From contig JAPDRN010000091.1 of the NCBI GenBank assembly GCA_030247855.1, positions 62,001 to 126,000 on the forward strand: a stretch of DNA of 64,000 nt, in the 5' to 3' direction. The stretch is from Knufia peltigerae. Its lineage: Eukaryota; Ascomycota; Eurotiomycetes; Chaetothyriales; Trichomeriaceae. Position numbers and translations under genes: made by a program. Below, in pieces: positions 62,568 to 64,000 of the stretch. Under the pieces are notes generated by a model, which was given only the letters and a program-made list of their open reading frames with translations, did no database searches and was not told where the DNA came from. The number at the start of each line of letters is the position of its first letter. Position 1 is the stretch's first letter.

Positions 62568-64000
62568 TTTTGTTGGGTTTCGGAAAAGCGGAGTGTTTGG
62601 ACCTTGTATATATGGTTCAAAAAAAAGTGGTGAAGGAAAAAAAAGAAGAAGGAACCGTGACTGTCGCGTTGATCATACATATACACAGACACATACAGAC
62701 ACACAGAGACACGAGAACAAGGATCGCACATTCAACACCCTCATTGGATTTGCCTTGGTTTGTCAAGCAAAGGGCGTACCGAGTACCCTATATACAGAAT
62801 AATAATACGAATGATCTAATCCAATTGTCATCTCTTGTTTCAGCTTGAATTGTCTATGTACACATACTACACACACCAAACACACAAACACACACGAGTG
62901 GTTCCAAGGGTTGACGACTTGCGCCCTTTCGCTGACTTTCTTTCCCCCAAACTACATAAAACATGGTTTCTCCATGTCGATTTTGTTTTTTGGCGGAAAC
63001 GAGTAGTATGACTAGTCCACTTGCTCTTACCGAAAACTTCAGAAATGTCGTCTACACGCCTTTCGAATGACATTGTCCGGGACGTACTCGCCGGATGTCA
63101 CCGGGCTCCCGTGCAGGTAATACTGTAGATGACGGGAGAAGAAAAAAAGAGAACGACGTGACGAGGTGACCGTGTAGAGTATTAGTGTAGTCTTGGGTGG
63201 TAATACGGATGATATGGGGTATCAAACGAGTTTACAGTATTACGGAGTATGGTTGACGGATATACATTAATCCAATCCCGATATCCTTTGACTCCTCCGT
63301 ACTGTTGTTATCCGTACCAAAAGCAAAAACAAAAATTCTTTTTCACATGTCAATTCCATCTCCCCCGTACATACCACCACCCACCACCCTTCTTATCTCC
63401 TCCCAGATACCAACACGTTGGGCGGCTGATTGCGGGACCGTCAAAGTTTTTCCATCATCAACCTGGTCATGAATAACATAACAAGTTACCCTCGGTGGTG
63501 CTTTCCCTGTTCCTCCCGACGGCGACGGATCTCCGACCGTTGCCGAAACATTTGATTGACCCTCGCCACGAACAGAGGAGGACAAGCAATAATAAAATCC
63601 AATCTAGCTTGACATGCGTCGGGGCGCCGAGCATGTGAAATAAAAAAGAGGCGGAGGAGGCGAGAAAACAGCCCTACCCACAACACCAGCAGTACCCTCC
63701 CACGTTTTGGTTCTCCCTTGCCGTGGAAAGGGTCTCCTCTACAATTCAACAATTTTGAGACCGTGCTCTGCGCATCAAAAGGGAAAAAGAAATCTCCCGT
63801 TGGCCCAAAACATGGCCTTTTTCCCTCTCTGTCTATCTTATGTTCGTGCTCTTGTCCTGTGCATGTGAAAACAGACAGAACCTTACAGGAGATTGCTGAT
63901 AACATCCCATACTCCCCGTAATCCCAAAGATAAACTTGCCATCTTGTCGTACCTGATCCTCTTCAACCCAGAACTGTACCCTTTCATAGCACCATCCCCC
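62568..64000. other. 3' flank of the homeobox gene, no gene seen
   Basis: About 1.4 kb with CA-rich microsatellites (about 62683-62714 and 62867-62898), one TACGGAGTA (63241-63249) and overlapping short frames without domains. Another gene may begin beyond the window edge. Confidence 0.4.

Overview
The window is nuclear DNA of a filamentous ascomycete (Pezizomycotina). The evidence is short introns (about 50-150 bp) with GT..AG ends and CTRAC-like branch sites, CACC/CAAA-ATG start contexts, and families typical of this group: a HET-domain protein, a secreted glutaminase A, a catalase-peroxidase, a Zn2Cys6 regulator and a homeobox/C2H2 regulator. The dense TACGGAGTA motif fits my impression of Eurotiomycetes, but order and genus cannot be fixed from the sequence alone. 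No rRNA, tRNA, CRISPR, plasmid, phage or intact transposon was seen.

Layout. 0-15.4 kb is gene-dense: an FHA-domain kinase (-), an orphan basic proline-rich protein (+), the CTP-dependent diacylglycerol kinase Dgk1 (-), the Spb4-type DEAD-box helicase (+), the CK2 regulatory beta subunit (-), a five-exon Zn2Cys6 regulator (-) and an orphan 218-aa protein (+). 15.4-33.3 kb is a gene desert of about 18 kb. It holds only a three-exon bZIP-like regulator (24.0-25.1 kb) and a four-exon CIA30-domain gene (26.1-27.0 kb), among palindromes, microsatellites and repeated TACGGAGTA elements. 33.3-62.6 kb is gene-dense again: mitochondrial branched-chain aminotransferase (-), a secreted SurE-like phosphatase (-), the SCY1 pseudokinase (-) divergent from dipeptidyl peptidase III (+), secreted glutaminase A (+) convergent with a HET-domain gene (-), catalase-peroxidase (-) divergent from RNA 3'-phosphate cyclase (+), a Nop15-like nucleolar RNA-binding protein (-), and a large homeobox/zinc-finger regulator (+). 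The last 1.4 kb shows no gene.

The genes are mostly unrelated housekeeping loci, not an operon or biosynthetic cluster. Loose themes are ribosome biogenesis (Spb4, Nop15-like), RNA end processing (RtcA-like), signalling (CK2 beta, FHA kinase, SCY1), nitrogen and amino-acid use (glutaminase, BCAT, DPP III) and transcription (three regulators). I found no convincing new multi-gene system. The strongest leads are the TACGGAGTA motif family in the desert, the broken reading frame in the Nop15-like gene, a homeobox protein that also carries a Zn2Cys6-like cysteine cluster, and the two hidden multi-exon genes in the desert.
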